This document shows positions 23,214 through 34,563 of a DNA stretch of 64,000 bases, piece by piece; positions within the stretch are counted from its first letter, which is position 1, and each line of letters begins with the position of its first letter. The notes under the pieces are model-generated. The model was not told the DNA's origin, ran no database searches, and saw only the letters and a program-made list of their open reading frames with translations. The DNA comes from Teratosphaeria epicoccoides (Eukaryota; Ascomycota; Dothideomycetes; Mycosphaerellales; Teratosphaeriaceae): positions 558,001 to 622,000 of the forward strand of contig JADDMT010000003.1 of the NCBI GenBank assembly GCA_021401465.1. Reading direction: 5' to 3'. A program made the translations under genes and the position numbers.

Positions 23214-24297
23214 AGTGGAGAGGTGCACTTTGTCGCAAATGGAGAGAGCGATGATAGAATCACGTTCCTTGGAGACCGCTGGTGGCTCTGAGGCATCGGG
23301 AAGCAGAAATGAAGATGTATACTATCAGGTCTGCTCCTAGACCCGGACAGACCTGACACTGATGAGCATGTACAAGCACAGCGAGGTGGCGCCCGGCGCC
23401 CTGTTTGCAAACTTCTCGCAGCGCACCTTGCCGACCCACTAATGTTCTTTATGGCGGCACCGACAACCCTCACGGCTGCTACTCCGGCAGCACTGCTACA
23501 TCGCGTGCAAATTTCATTGCCCATGAACGCACTCGAAATCGCTTGCCGTCGCACTCAAGCGCTCCCACAACTTCTCCCTTTGTCCCATGGTAGAGGGCAT
23601 CAGGCTTAGGGTTAGGGTTGGTGCTAGCAGGCTCCCGTAGAAATGCAGCAACTCGAGGTTTCCGGGTATTGAAGCTCAAGATCCTGCATCACCCAGTATT
23701 CCCGTGTCCTGTGTCATGGGAAGCTCGGGGATGCTTGTACACTGGGTTGAATGTGCTCTGTCTGCTGATGACCAGGTTGGTGTCCCTCTACCACACACAA
23801 AATTCAGCTCGAACCTCGACAAGTCACAGCGACACTCCCGCACCGTCGCTCAATCACATCATCCCTCCCATTCCGACCTGATCGCGAACACGAGAAAGCA
23901 ACAGTACTGGTGAGTATATTATATTATAGAACTCCATGGTACCCACACTATGTCTGCACCCCGCCACCCCCTTTCATCTCTGCCTTTCCAGCTCAAGCCC
24001 TCAAGATCTTGACAATGCAGAAGCAGACCATGACAGATAGAAGCATGATTCAAGCCAGTGGTATCTCTCGCTGTTGTCGCCAAAAAAGCAGAGCGATGCA
24101 AGTTCCAACCCTCCTCAACGCCCATCTCCTCCCCCAAACCCACACACCCAAAATCGCAATACGCTCAAACATACATATGAAAATCACCGAAAGCCTGGAG
24201 TCTCTGCGTTCGCTGCATTTGCTGCATGCACAAGCGCATATTACACACCTCTGCCGTAACTTCATAACAACAATCTGTCGGATCCCTACCCTGACCT
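23214..24297. other. Intergenic between convergent genes
   Basis: About 1.1 kb between the 3' ends of PUP1 and MSS4. No gene seen; contains a short telomere-like repeat at 23606. Confidence 0.5.
23606..23619 (+). repeat. Interstitial telomere-like repeat
   Basis: Two exact TTAGGG units followed by TT (TTAGGGTTAGGGTT). TTAGGG is the telomere repeat of most filamentous ascomycetes. It is too short to be proof of anything by itself. Confidence 0.7.
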
Positions 24298-27200
24298 CTA
24301 CCCTGACACCTTCGCTCTGGCCTTTTCCATCTCCTCCTCGACCAGCCGACTCGGACTGCGCGAGAATACCTTCGTCGCTTTGATGTCCGGCAGCTCCTGA
24401 TGAAGCATCCGGCTCGTCCGCTCACTCTGCTGTCCATCCTTTGGTGGTGTAGGCGGCAGACCGCCGGCCCAACTGCGCCGGCCCAGGTCGAAACGCCGGA
24501 GCTCGGTCGTGCCGTCTGTTTTCGGCGGCGTGGGCGGCGGGACTTCGCCGACGGCATCAGCGGGCATGTTGGCGTTGCCGATGACGGGTTGCTGTGGAGG
24601 GAGCGATTCGTGGCTGTGCGAGGGTGTGATGCGGGGAGTCCTGGAGGTATTGCTTGCGCTTTCGGCTGCTTCGCCGATAACTGGGAGAGTCGCAGCTTCG
24701 ACACCTTCTCCCGGACTTCGGACAGCGGAGATCGTACGATCAGGGGCGTCTGCTTCGTCGTGACCGTGCCGTCGGCTTCTCTCGGCTTCCTGCTCGGCTT
24801 CTTCGATCACCTGCTCGGTACCAGGAGGGTTTGCAGCCTTGCTGCTGGACAGCTGAGGGTCATCCAGAGTGCCCTCGATACCGGATGGTATCACAATACC
24901 AGCACTTGAGTGCAGGGTTGTCGACAGTCGCACCTTCTCTGCTTGTTCTCGAGACATGGTGATGCCGGCGATGAACTTCACAAAGCGTGCGCCGTACCGG
25001 TCGGGTGGTATGGGTGATATCTGAGACTCATGACCACCCATACCTTTCCAAAAGTGCTCGGCCTTCTTGATGTAGTTGTACTGTACCAAAATTAGTCCAG
25101 TCCCACTGCCAGTGCTGCGCAACACCCACCTTTGTTAGACAATCGATGATGCCCAGATAATAGATCTCTTCACCTGGATTGTCGTCTTCATGCGTAGCCT
25201 GGAACCCACCATCGTCCTGATAAAAGTAAAAGCCTTTGCGATGCGCCTCGTCCGGCATTTTGTCGACAGTCTGCGCCAGTGGAACAGGCCTCTCTTTCTT
25301 GACTGCATCTCTGAGCTCTCGTGCACGCTTTGCACTTTCCATCTTGCTTGGAGTCCGAGTAAGTTGTCCAGGCACTGGCTGTCCCTCGCCCTTCTTCTCG
25401 CCACCAGGCTGGAACACCTGCAAAGTCTTGTCTCGCAAGTTCTCTTCGTTGCCCTTCTCGAGATCGTGAATACCGACCAATAACGAGTAATCCATAATCT
25501 TCGCCCGTTGCAGGAAAGCCACGTCCTTTTGCATCTGTGCGATGAATGCTTCCTTCTTGGTCGGGCCAAATTCCAGATGTAGGTTTCGTCGTAACCAGTT
25601 CAGATCCTTCAGCGTTGCTCTTGGGTTCTTCTCCAGATCCTCTTCTCTAAAGTCGCGCCCAATAGTACTGCCTTTCAGATCAAACGTCCTATGTATATCT
25701 CGATGCGGCGGGAACAAGTTGTTCATCACAATAAAATGGATCTTTTTCCCGTACGGCAGCTTCACACGATGTAAGCCATAGAACTGACTCAGCAGAGTGT
25801 TTGGGTTCTCCCGGACATGTTGATAGTAATCTTCTAATATCCGTCGAAGGAATTTATGCTCGGCGTGATGAATGGTCTTGATGATGTACTTGTAGTCCCG
25901 CGAAAAGTAGAAGAAGCTACCGCTCTTTCCCGGCGAACCCAGCTCGCTCAAGATGTACTTAGCAGTCAACGAGACCAGGTAGTCCGCCGGATCAATACCA
26001 AATGCTATTCGAATATGCCGGAAGACCCAGGGCGCATAGTCCTTGAACTTGAAGTCGTACTTGGCGCTTGGCGTCAGCTCACCACCTGTGATATCAAAGC
26101 TGTATTTCTGCGCTTGGAGGAAGTCGGCATCATTCAGCTCGCGGTCCATCTTTGCGTGTATTCTGCTGACCACGAAGCGAATACCTGTCAGCATGTTGTA
26201 CATGCGGACGTAGTTCTGATGGCTCTCGTCAACCTTTTTGCCGATGACAACCCTATCGTCATCAGTGTCGACACGATTCTTCTTCGCGCGCTTGGCTTTG
26301 ACTAGCTCCGTCCAGCGTGCAGCATCCCCGTCCTGTGGTACTTGATCCAGCTGCATGTCCGAGTGCGAATGTATTGAGCGCGTCATTCGACGTGCTAGCT
26401 GCAATGACCCTTGTCGTTTGGTGGGCGTGTTTGGGGAGAAGCGTCCAGAAGGGTAAGCATTCCCATCCGAAAAGGCAGTATTATCTCTGCCATCCGCGGA
26501 ATTTCGAGTCGTGATCACCTTAGGCACTTCCAGTGTATGTCGCTGCTCTAGTCTAGCCGGTCGTGATGTGGCATGTGATAGCACGGAAGCAGTGGATGGC
26601 AAGTCTTCTCGGGAAAAAGCAGGTGGTGATGAAGCGCGATGTACATGGGATGTTGATGCCGGCTTCAACGTAGTCTTGTCGGTTCCTGATTTGACAGCAG
26701 AGGAACTCTCCCTGCCTGGTAGAAGAGCCGAGTTCGGAACTGGTCCACTGACTGTCCGATGCGGCACGGAAGAGTCTCCATTGCTCGTGTTAGTGGGCCT
26801 CATGTAGGGACTCTTTGGAGGTACGGAAGGCTTTCCATTCCCCAGCGCCATGAAATAGCCCTCTTCCGCTGCTCCTGGCCGTGGCTGCTCCTCTTTCACG
26901 ATCTCGCCCGACCTCTTCTCACTGGCGCTCTCCAGATAACTGCTCCTCCTCGTTCGCGTACTCAGCGCAAAGCTTTTTGCGCTTGGCGCCCGCTCCCTCC
27001 CGCTGGCATTTTCAGGCACACTCAGCACACTCCCATTTGTGCCAGCAAATGCCTCCGGCGCGCTCCCGTTCGCATTGAACCATGCGCCGGGGGTCTGTGG
27101 CCACCCACCAGGCACCCCGTCAATTGCGGGAATGGGCCTCTCCACCGAACTCCTGCTCTGCCTCTCACTCGATTGTCGCTGCGAGCCATTGCTTTTGCTG

Positions 27201-27582
27201 CCGGCATCGGCGCCACGCGTCGTTTTAACCGTCGAAGATGGACCCAGGTCGTCAACTTGATTGTCATGCACCGAGTCATGCAGCACGCTGGGCATCTCTA
27301 TCGCCTGCACCATGCCCGTGTAGATGCCTCCGTTGCTTGATCGTCCGGCGGCATTGAGCTCCAGCGACTTCCTCAAGAGATCATGGTCCCCATCCAGGGT
27401 TTGCTTGGTCGCTGCGGAAGCCAGCTTTCCTCCGTTGCGGGTGTTGCTCGTTATAGCGGTGACAGGGTCGCGAGTACGAGGCTGGTGGTGGGCTTTTGCG
27501 ATGCACGGGGGTTGAAGCGCCGGGAGCTGCCCGCCTGCTGACAGCGGTCCACGTGGGAATCCTCCTGATCGCTGATCCCTTT
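24298..27582 (-). CDS. MSS4: Phosphatidylinositol-4-phosphate 5-kinase (Mss4 type)
   Basis: Makes PI(4,5)P2 from PI4P at the plasma membrane, for actin, endocytosis and signalling. Exons: coding sequence from about 27582 down to 25130, and 25080-24298; the 49-base intron has a GGACTAAT branch site. The kinase core shows SPGKSGSFFYFSRDYKYI (near 25.92 kb), FDLKGSTIGRDF, KIMDYSLLVGIHD (near 25.48 kb) and, across the splice junction, the activation segment IIDCLTKYNYIKKAEHFWKG. The first third and the C-terminal tail (PPPTPPKTDG, GGLPPTPPKDGQQ) are disordered. The start is uncertain: coding-like sequence runs up to an acceptor (TTTTGTAG) just right of 27582 without an ATG. The first in-frame ATG is at 27313. 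A 10-base first exon, ATGCATACTA at 27685-27694, would fit the frame (phase 1) but has no clear branch site. Confidence 0.92.
25081..25129 (-). other. Intron of MSS4 inside the activation-segment coding region
   Basis: 49 bases, GTGGGT donor, GGACTAAT branch site, GTACAG acceptor, phase 0. Confidence 0.88.
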
Positions 27583-28345
27583 CTACAAAACGACAGAGGA
27601 TATGCGATCTACTGTGCTGCTGTATGGGAAAGTAAACCGAATGTGCTGAGGATGGAGGTCTGAGATGGCACTGAGACTAGATACTAGTATGCATTGAACC
27701 GATCAAATGGCGCTCCCAACCCAAGCTTGAAAGATCCCAGGTTAGGTAGCGCCAGTGCTCGGGGGAAGTGCCCGAGACCACGTCACTTCCTGCTACACAC
27801 AAAGATGAACAACGCGAAGCCTTGTTGAAGCTACAGCGTGGTCATGCATTGAAGGTATACTATGTGAAGTTGCCATGAGATCACAAGGAGTGCTCTGAGA
27901 GTCTGCGAGCAACGAGCGGCATCGTTTGATATGCTTGGCAGCACTCGACAAATTTCCTCAGACGGTGAGGCATACACCACTGCGCGTCGAGGAGCTTGAT
28001 GTTGATGGCAGAAAAAAACGAGACGACGGGGCGTGCTGTGAACATTCATCGTAGATATACATCATGGGCTATGTACGTTCATAGTACACAGCAACAACTG
28101 CATGTCATCAGCCCAACGCCTGCGCCCAGACAGAAACACACGCGCGCTGCCATCCCTAAACCAGACCAATGGCCGGCAAGCCGCATTTGGAAAATCCTCG
28201 TACACCGAGGGAAATGGTATCACACACATAGCCTGCGTTGTCCTCTTCAACGCCGTTCGCCCCTTTCGCCTTGCTTGTCAAGTCTCGCCACGAGAGACCC
28301 GAAGAATACACCTCCTCGGACCCCAACGTTGGCATGTTCAGTCGC
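27583..28345. other. Intergenic between MSS4 and histone H1
   Basis: Promoter of MSS4 (possibly with its short first exon) and 3' flank of the H1 gene. No other gene seen. Confidence 0.5.
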
Positions 28346-29553
28346 TCATGCCTTGGTCTTGGGAGTGGCAGTCTTCTTTGGTGTCGCCTTCTTGGCCGGA
28401 GCCTTACGCTTGGTCACCTTGGCCTTCTCTTCCTGCTTCGGGCCCTTTGAGGCGCGACCAGACTTGGTCTTGGTCAGGACGACGGTCTTTTTCTCTTCAA
28501 CAGCAGGCGCCTGTTGTTTGTCAGCAAAATGAGAACAGGAAGGGTGTATCGTCACGCCAGACATACAGGAGCGGCAGTCTTGGTCTTAGTCACCTTTGCC
28601 TTCGTCACAGTGGCCTTCTTCGTGGGCGCCTTCTTGCTTGCTGTGGTATTCTTGGCGGCAGCGTTCTTCTTCGCCGGTGCCTTTTTGGTGGCAACGACCT
28701 TTGTAGTCTTCGCAGTACTTGTCTTGGCCTTAGCTGGAGCCTTCGTGGCAGTTGCTGTGGTGGTTGGCTTGGGACCAGCAAGCTTGACCGGGCCTGAGTT
28801 ACCTAGACGCGACGGTGAGGTCAGCTGGTGTTGTGCAACGGCTGCTGCACTTCGGCCACCGAGCCAACCAGAACGATGGTGATTCGCACAGATTTTCCAT
28901 CCATCCATTGGCTCGACCGGAGCATCGTTGAAGCATGATCGCAGTGGCTGGGAAAGACTTACCCTTGGGCCGCGTGAAGGTGCCGTTTTCAGAGCCCTTC
29001 AAAAGAGCTCTGTTGAGGTTGGTCGAAATAGCACTCTCGGTGGCATTGCCAAGCTTGTTGTTGGCCATGACATACTTCTTGATGGCTTGTCGGCTGCAAG
29101 AAACGCGTGGTTGTCAGCAAAGCTCGCTCCCGGAACTGCCGGCTGTCGCGTCAAAGCAGACAGGCGGCGACGACGAGGTGGTGGCCCAACATACCTGGAA
29201 CCTTGACGGTCCTTCAACTGAATGCATGGAAACACGTCAGCATCAAATTCAGAACCTCAACCCTTGTTGTCCGGCAGTGACTAGCAAAACCCGCGCCTGA
29301 TGATTGCGTTGAAATCGCGACGGGAGCGTCAGAAGCTTTGCGCCGGAATTGGCAGACTCACGTTGATGATAGCTTCCTTGATCATGTCTACACGGCATGA
29401 TCGTCAGCATCAGGGCTATCGAATGATACATGCGCCATCTGCATGCGACCAAATGCGTGAACGTGGTGAGGAATCCATCTTACCCATGTAGGAGCCGTGA
29501 GAAGCCTCCTTGCTGGCGGTCTTCTTTGTCGGAGTTGCCTTTTTGGGAGCCAT
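28346..29553 (-). CDS. hhoA: Linker histone H1
   Basis: Six exons (29484-29553, 29362-29387, 29195-29217, 28963-29093, 28567-28802, 28346-28510) give 216 aa. The start is MAPKKATPTKKTASKEASHG. The winged-helix (H15) domain is built across exons 1-4: SYMDMIKEAIINLKDRQGSS then RQAIKKYVMANNKLGNATES and a basic patch near NRALLKGSENGTFTRPKG. The tail is a typical Lys/Ala/Pro/Thr-rich H1 tail (AKKNAAAKNTTASKKAPTKK). H1 binds linker DNA at the nucleosome entry/exit site. Exons 2 and 3 are only 26 and 23 bases. An H1 gene with five introns is polyadenylated and differs from intron-poor core histone genes; the symbol follows Aspergillus usage. Confidence 0.93.
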
Positions 29554-30122
29554 CTCGAATGCTGTGACTATGTTGTTGTCCGGGTAAAGGCGACTTGGAT
29601 CCTGTATGGCACGTAAGGATAATCCTCTGATGTGGTGTCGAAGTGAAGCTGTTTCGTCGAGGAGTCGAGGGGAAGGACAGGCGCGAGGTAAGTGGGGTTT
29701 GACGATTTATAGGGCCGCTAGGTCGCTGTACGCTGTAGGATCAATCACGAGCATACAGCAGACTAGGCTACTTTCAGCCGGCATCACAACAACACCTTCC
29801 TATGCTCTCTCTCTACCGCGCCTGTCTTGTAGCCATGGTGTCAAGCAACATTTCTGGTTACATGTAGTCGCAGCTCGCTTCACTTCACTTTCATCGTTAA
29901 AGAATCCGCCTTCGTCCGTACTTGTTCTCAGCTCGTATCATGACAACCCTCACGATGAGCGCCTGAACTTCTCCCTGAGTGTTGTAAACTGACGACCGCA
30001 CTGGCTTCAGTGGCAAGTCATCATGGCAGAGAATTGGCAAGAATCACCTGGTACTCGTGCGCGCAACCACAAGAGCTCATGTTCATGCTTTAGTCTCATC
30101 ATTTAGAGAGAGACCATGGATT
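29554..30122. other. Intergenic, H1 promoter side
   Basis: Upstream of the H1 start codon. No gene seen. Confidence 0.5.
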
Positions 30123-30831
30123 TTAAGGACAGCACAGGGTCTTGAATGCCTGCTCTAGACGACTGTGACCTGATCGTAAACAGGTGCTACTGAGTACTGA
30201 AATTTCCCTCTTGGTTTGCCACTCACTCAGCAACCAGAAAGCTAAGCCTACACCGAGCACCAGCAAAGCTTTACCTGCGCTCAACTCCCGCGGCGTCTGC
30301 GCATCGTTGGCAGAAGTGGTGCTGCTTGCCGATCTGGACGCGCCGGTAGCTGATTGTGCAGTCCTAGAGCTCGTCACTGCTGCGCTGCTGCCACCAGATG
30401 TCCTCGTAGAGCCTGAAATCACTGTCTGCGATGACGTGCTCACTGCAGCCAATGTGCTGGTCCCGGACGTCTGAGCAACACTGGTCAGCGGAGCGAAGTA
30501 ATTTCAGCGCCTGGGCAGGGAATATTGTGGCAGCCGTCGACCCGAATAGACTCGTCTCGGTCTTGTACAATGCCGTGGTGGTGGAGTCCTCCAAGCCATA
30601 GAAGCCCAAGCTGACAATCTCTCCATCGCTAAGATTAAACCCCTGCTGCCTGAACGATAGCGTAATGCCATCGACCACGGCCACACCAGTCGTGCCTGTG
30701 ACTTGGTAGGCAGTCACAGTCGTGTCGCTCAGGGGCAGGATCGCCACTACATCTGAAGACGCGGCAACGCCCGGTGTGGTTCTTGGATTGATAGTCTCGA
30801 TGGTGTAAGTTTGGTCTGAAGTTGATGTCAT
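30123..30831 (-). pseudogene. Fragment of a Ser/Thr-rich surface-glycoprotein-like gene
   Basis: Two overlapping frames look like one protein. The first (ATG at 30831) reads QTYTIETINPRTTPGVAASS, then TVTAYQVTGTTGVAVVDGIT and LSDGEIVSLGFYGLEDSTTT, resembling the beta-rich repeats of mould cell-wall or secreted glycoproteins (VDG-TL, LSDGE-VSLG). The second frame (to 30123) is a Ser/Thr stalk (SRTAQSATGASRSASSTTSA) ending in a hydrophobic segment KALLVLGVGLAFWLLSEW, as before a GPI or membrane anchor. No signal peptide precedes the first frame, and an in-frame stop blocks the second one upstream. An intron from about 30570 (GTACAA) to a CAG near 30490 could join them, but its signals are weak. 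A fragment or pseudogene is the simplest reading; a spliced gene with missing upstream exons is possible. Confidence 0.4.
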
Positions 30832-31502
30832 ATTCGAGACATCTCAACGACGCGGTTTTGCTGAGAAGCGGTTGCAGCAGTCGATGGAGTATCTGCGAAA
30901 CGTTTCCTGTACCAGGTTTGCCTTCTGCTCACTCGGAGATTCAATGCAACCAGCGGTGTCTCAGCTATCATTTTGCACTGCATCTCTACAGTAAGGAACT
31001 GCATACCAGGCCGCTGAAGTCTCTCGTCCGCTTTCAATTTATTGCTAGTGTCGACGACAGACTGCTGGACTTTGTCTTAGTGCCGATACGCAGTCCTCAA
31101 GCAGTGCATCTTTAGCCAGTGTACGTCTGGCTATCACAGCGCCTCGGCTGTGCAACTGATTCTCAGGCCCATTCCAGTACACAAAATCTTGATCATGGAC
31201 GGCGGCAGCGGCATCAAAAAGCTCGTTTTTCGGCCAGTCGGACTGCAGCTTCATTTGTCCTACAGCCAGTGTGAGCCCAAAAGACTGGGTTGACTATGAA
31301 GGCAAATTGGACATCTCCTGCTCTGGTTGGAAATGGTCTGCTGGATGAGTCTCAACAATGGATACTAGTGGATCGTGAATCATAACACAGACTCGCAACC
31401 GCCTGGCGAGCAAAGATATTCTCCGACCTGCAGACATATGTTTCTGACGTAGAAGGATTAAGTTTTCGGCGCACGCTCAAGCCTTGCATTGAGAGGTATG
31501 CG
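30832..31502. other. Gap between two gene remnants
   Basis: On the minus strand, 31045-31254 reads WPKNELFDAAAAVHDQDFVY and continues in a coding-like way for about 50 residues before breaking off. It may be a further decayed exon, but I cannot name it. Confidence 0.3.
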
Positions 31503-32933
31503 CTAAAAGCTCCGACGCTCAAAAATGGGCGTGTCGCCAGAAAAGATAAGCCGCATCTTGACCAGAAAATAGTCGGGAATGCCTTCTATGCCGCAAACAA
31601 GGATCGGGCCCTTATCCGTCGCCCATTCCGTTGACATGCGTAGGCCAACGCTGGTCAATTGGTGTCCTTGATAAGCAAACTCGATCATGTCTCGAATCGC
31701 CACAATCCGCAATCCGTTTTCAAAGCCGTCAGGGGAGTCTGCAAATAGTTCATCGGTAGTGGACACGCTTTCATTTGGCTTGCCAGACGCTGATGCCTCC
31801 CAAATCAATATAGACTGGTCGGTCGAAGTCCTAATAATCTCTTCCTGCAGTCGAACGAAAGCTTTGTGATCTCGACCATAGAGCAGAGAAATCTTGACGT
31901 TGAAGATGCCGAGGAGCGAGTATGCACGATCCTGAGGACGACTGGTGCGTCTGCCAGCTGCCCACGACATGCGTTGAGCAATGATGGAGTCACTGATACG
32001 GAGACCATCCCATTGTTGCAAGATCCTGACATGAATCCTAGTGTCGGTCGGCTAGGTCAATACACCCGCCCAAATTTATCCATTCAGAGTCAAAGAATGT
32101 CACCTCGCGCGGAGCGAGTAATTCTTGCAGCGTTCAGCCACGGGTAAACCAGCGACTTGCTTCAAGCTCTTTCCCGGGACATCGCTCAGGCAGGCGTAAC
32201 ATACTTGAGCATCCTGGTAGCACGGATACATGGAGTTGATAGCCTCACCCAGCTCCGCACTGCATCGCTTGTCAATGCAGCAGGTGTCTGCACAGACCCA
32301 ATCCAGACTATCTGCTTTGGCCTGCTTACAGGTAAGGTCGAGCTATCTCCCGCCTTTGAAGGCTTCGACTATGAGGCCAGTAAGACGCGGAATTGCGGCC
32401 TCGCTTCAAGGCCAAGTTGATGATGAAAAGTTGGCGGCGTCATCGAATGTCAGTTCCTTGTCACTCCAGGCGTGAGACAGAATAACGCATGATACGTCCT
32501 GTAAAACGTGAATGTGGCACTAGCTCGTCTGCCACCCGGCTGCGACCGCGCAGTCGCTTCCTCGCACGGACTGACCACGCTTACTTGGTGGTGTATTGCG
32601 AAGAGGCACAGGTACCAGCGCCTTTGGCTGGCGATTGGGGTGCAGCAAGCATCACTTCAATCGCACTCAAAGCCCTTCTGCACCACCAAGAAAAAGCCTT
32701 CATCGTGCCCGCTGGCGCCTTTCAATGCTTGATGAAATGCACAATGCACAAGACGTTGGCCCTGGACCAATTCTGGTCTCCGCCGGCGAAGCTCGAAGCG
32801 GACCGAGGTCGGAGGTCTGGGCGAATGATGCAAAGGTCAAACCGATTTCCTGGCTGCTGTACGCACGACTTCTTACCTTTCTGGGAAGGAGGAAATTTTC
32901 TAGCTGAGGGAGACGAACATCAATGAATCTTGT
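31503..32933 (-). pseudogene. HET (heterokaryon incompatibility) domain pseudogene
   Basis: HET-domain blocks appear in order on the minus strand but in different frames: TRFIDVRLPQLENF (family start M-R-L-I-D, here the Met codon is ACA at 32931-32933); after a roughly 360-base intron-like stretch (GTAAGA...TTTTACAG) VILSHAWSDKELTFDD; then SLDWVCADTCCIDKRCSAEL and GEAINSMYPCYQDAQVCYAC; WFTRG-stop-TLQELLAPRE; VTFFDSEWINLGG; and, in 31503-32021, IIAQRMSWAAGRRTSRPQDR then AYSLLGIFNVKISLLYGRDH. The conserved Trp in RGWTLQE is TGA, there is a frameshift just before WFTRG and another between the INLGG and IIAQRMSWAA blocks. HET proteins trigger cell death on contact with non-self; this copy is disabled as read. 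Confidence 0.85.
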
Positions 32934-32945
32934 CCTGGTTTGCAA

Positions 32946-33255
32946 ATTGGCGTCGCGAGGAATAGCTTAATGGTGGACGACGATCCTTGAATCCCGATAG
33001 TCGATCTCGACCCGTCTACCTGGCCTGACTTCCTGACAAAATATTCGTAGACACCCTGTAGACAGAACCCCATCGCAGGCTATATTACCATTCGACACCT
33101 GATTGGGAAGCAATCGCCGCGCCCAGATTCCCAACACGGCCGGCATCTTCACCCACAATTGCACGATCAGATAACCTCCAGCACCGCGGAACCAAAGTCA
33201 CGACGTCAGAATTGCAGCTAGTCCAGGAGAAGGAAGTCTGCTTTCAAAGACCTAC
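32946..33255. promoter_or_regulatory. Upstream region of the mitoferrin-type gene
   Basis: 310 bases between the HET remnant and the carrier start. No specific site recognised. Confidence 0.4.
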
Positions 33256-34563
33256 ATGTCGGCCACGGCTGCGACATCACCAACCCTGGATACCGCGGTC
33301 GTGCCTCAGCCGGGAAGGCACGCGATGGCAGCGCACGAGAAGCACATGATCGTGGAGCCGCCAGAGGAATATGAGTACGCGTACACACCGATATTGAGAT
33401 GATGGCGCGGGCACAGTACTAATGGCGTCGCGTGCAGCTATGAAGGCCTGCCGCCCAATTTCTCGCTCGCGGCGAACATGGCCGCGGGCGCCTTTGCAGG
33501 CATCGCGGTGAGTGGCGGGCATCGCCTTGCGGAAGCGCAAGGAGTCACACTGACAACGCAGCAGGAACACTCAGTCATGTATCCCATTGACCTGCTCAAG
33601 GTAGGTGGACACTCGCGAGGGAAAAGACCAGGCACAAGTCATACAGACTGACCGCTTTGGCAGACCCGGATGCAGGTCGTCAACCCGACTCCGGCAGCAA
33701 TATACACAGGCATTGGAAATGCGATAGCGACGATATCAAGAGTAGAAGGATACATGTCGTTATGGCGAGGGCTTTCGAGTGTGGTGCTGGGAGCTGGTAC
33801 GCTCGCAATATCATCCGAATGCGACGGAGAAGAATTCGAGCTGACTGGACACAATAGGGCCTGCGCATGCCGTGTACTTCGCGACTTACGAGGTGGTGAA
33901 GCAGCAGATGGGCGGCAACGCTGCGGGACATCACCCATTGGCGGCAGGCAAGTGGTCACGATAATTTCTCAGGAGTGTCTAGACTGACCGACATGTGCAG
34001 CATCATCCGGCGCAGCCGCAACTATAGCCAGCGACGCTTTTATGAATCCTTTTGATGTTATCAAGCAGCGAATGCAGATGCACGGCTCGACTTACCGATC
34101 TGTAACCGACTGCGCGCGACAAGTACTTCGAAATGAGGGTCTCCGGGCCTTCTACGTCTCCTATCCGACGACGCTTACAATGACCGTGCCTTTCACTGCG
34201 CTTCAATTCATGGCATACGAATCACTCACGAAAGTCATGCAAAGAGAGAGGAAGTTGGCATACGACCCTTTGACGCATTGCACGGCAGGAGGCTTGGCAG
34301 GGGGGTTTGCGGCAGCCGCCACTACGCCTTTGGATGTGGTCAAAACGCTTCTGCAGACAAAAGGTGCCTCGAACGACGCAGAAATCAAACAGGCTAGGGG
34401 TCTGTGGCAGGCTGCGGGCATCATCTGGAGAAGAGAAGGAACAAAGGGCTTTGTCAGAGGCATGAAGGCAAGAATCGTGACTGCGGCACCCAGCACTGCG
34501 ATCTGTTGGTCGGCGTACGAGGTCGCGAAGGCGTATTTCATTCGCGTTGAGGGTGAACCATAG
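33256..34563 (+). CDS. MRS4: Mitochondrial iron carrier, Mrs3/Mrs4 (mitoferrin) type
   Basis: Inner-membrane carrier that brings iron into the matrix for Fe-S and heme synthesis. Six exons (33256-33374, 33438-33507, 33565-33600, 33664-33796, 33858-33947, 34001-34563) give 336 aa. The three Solcar repeats show their signatures: PIDLLKTRMQVVNP, PFDVIKQRMQMHGSTYRS and PLDVVKTLLQTKGASND. NFSLAANMAAGAFAGIAEHS and GAGPAHAVYFATYEVVKQ are diagnostic for mitoferrins rather than other carriers. Most introns have clear branch sites (for example GTACTAAT, ACTGAC). The fifth intron (33948-34000) starts with GC instead of GT. This is known family biology; substrate specificity is inferred from the family. 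Confidence 0.93.
33948..34000 (+). other. Probable GC-AG intron in the mitoferrin gene
   Basis: The donor reads G/GCAAGT (consensus GTAAGT with T changed to C); branch site GACTGACC, acceptor TGTGCAG. Only this boundary joins HHPLAA to ASSGAAATIASDAFMNPFDV in frame. The nearest GT donor (GTGGTC) shifts the frame. Confidence 0.8.
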
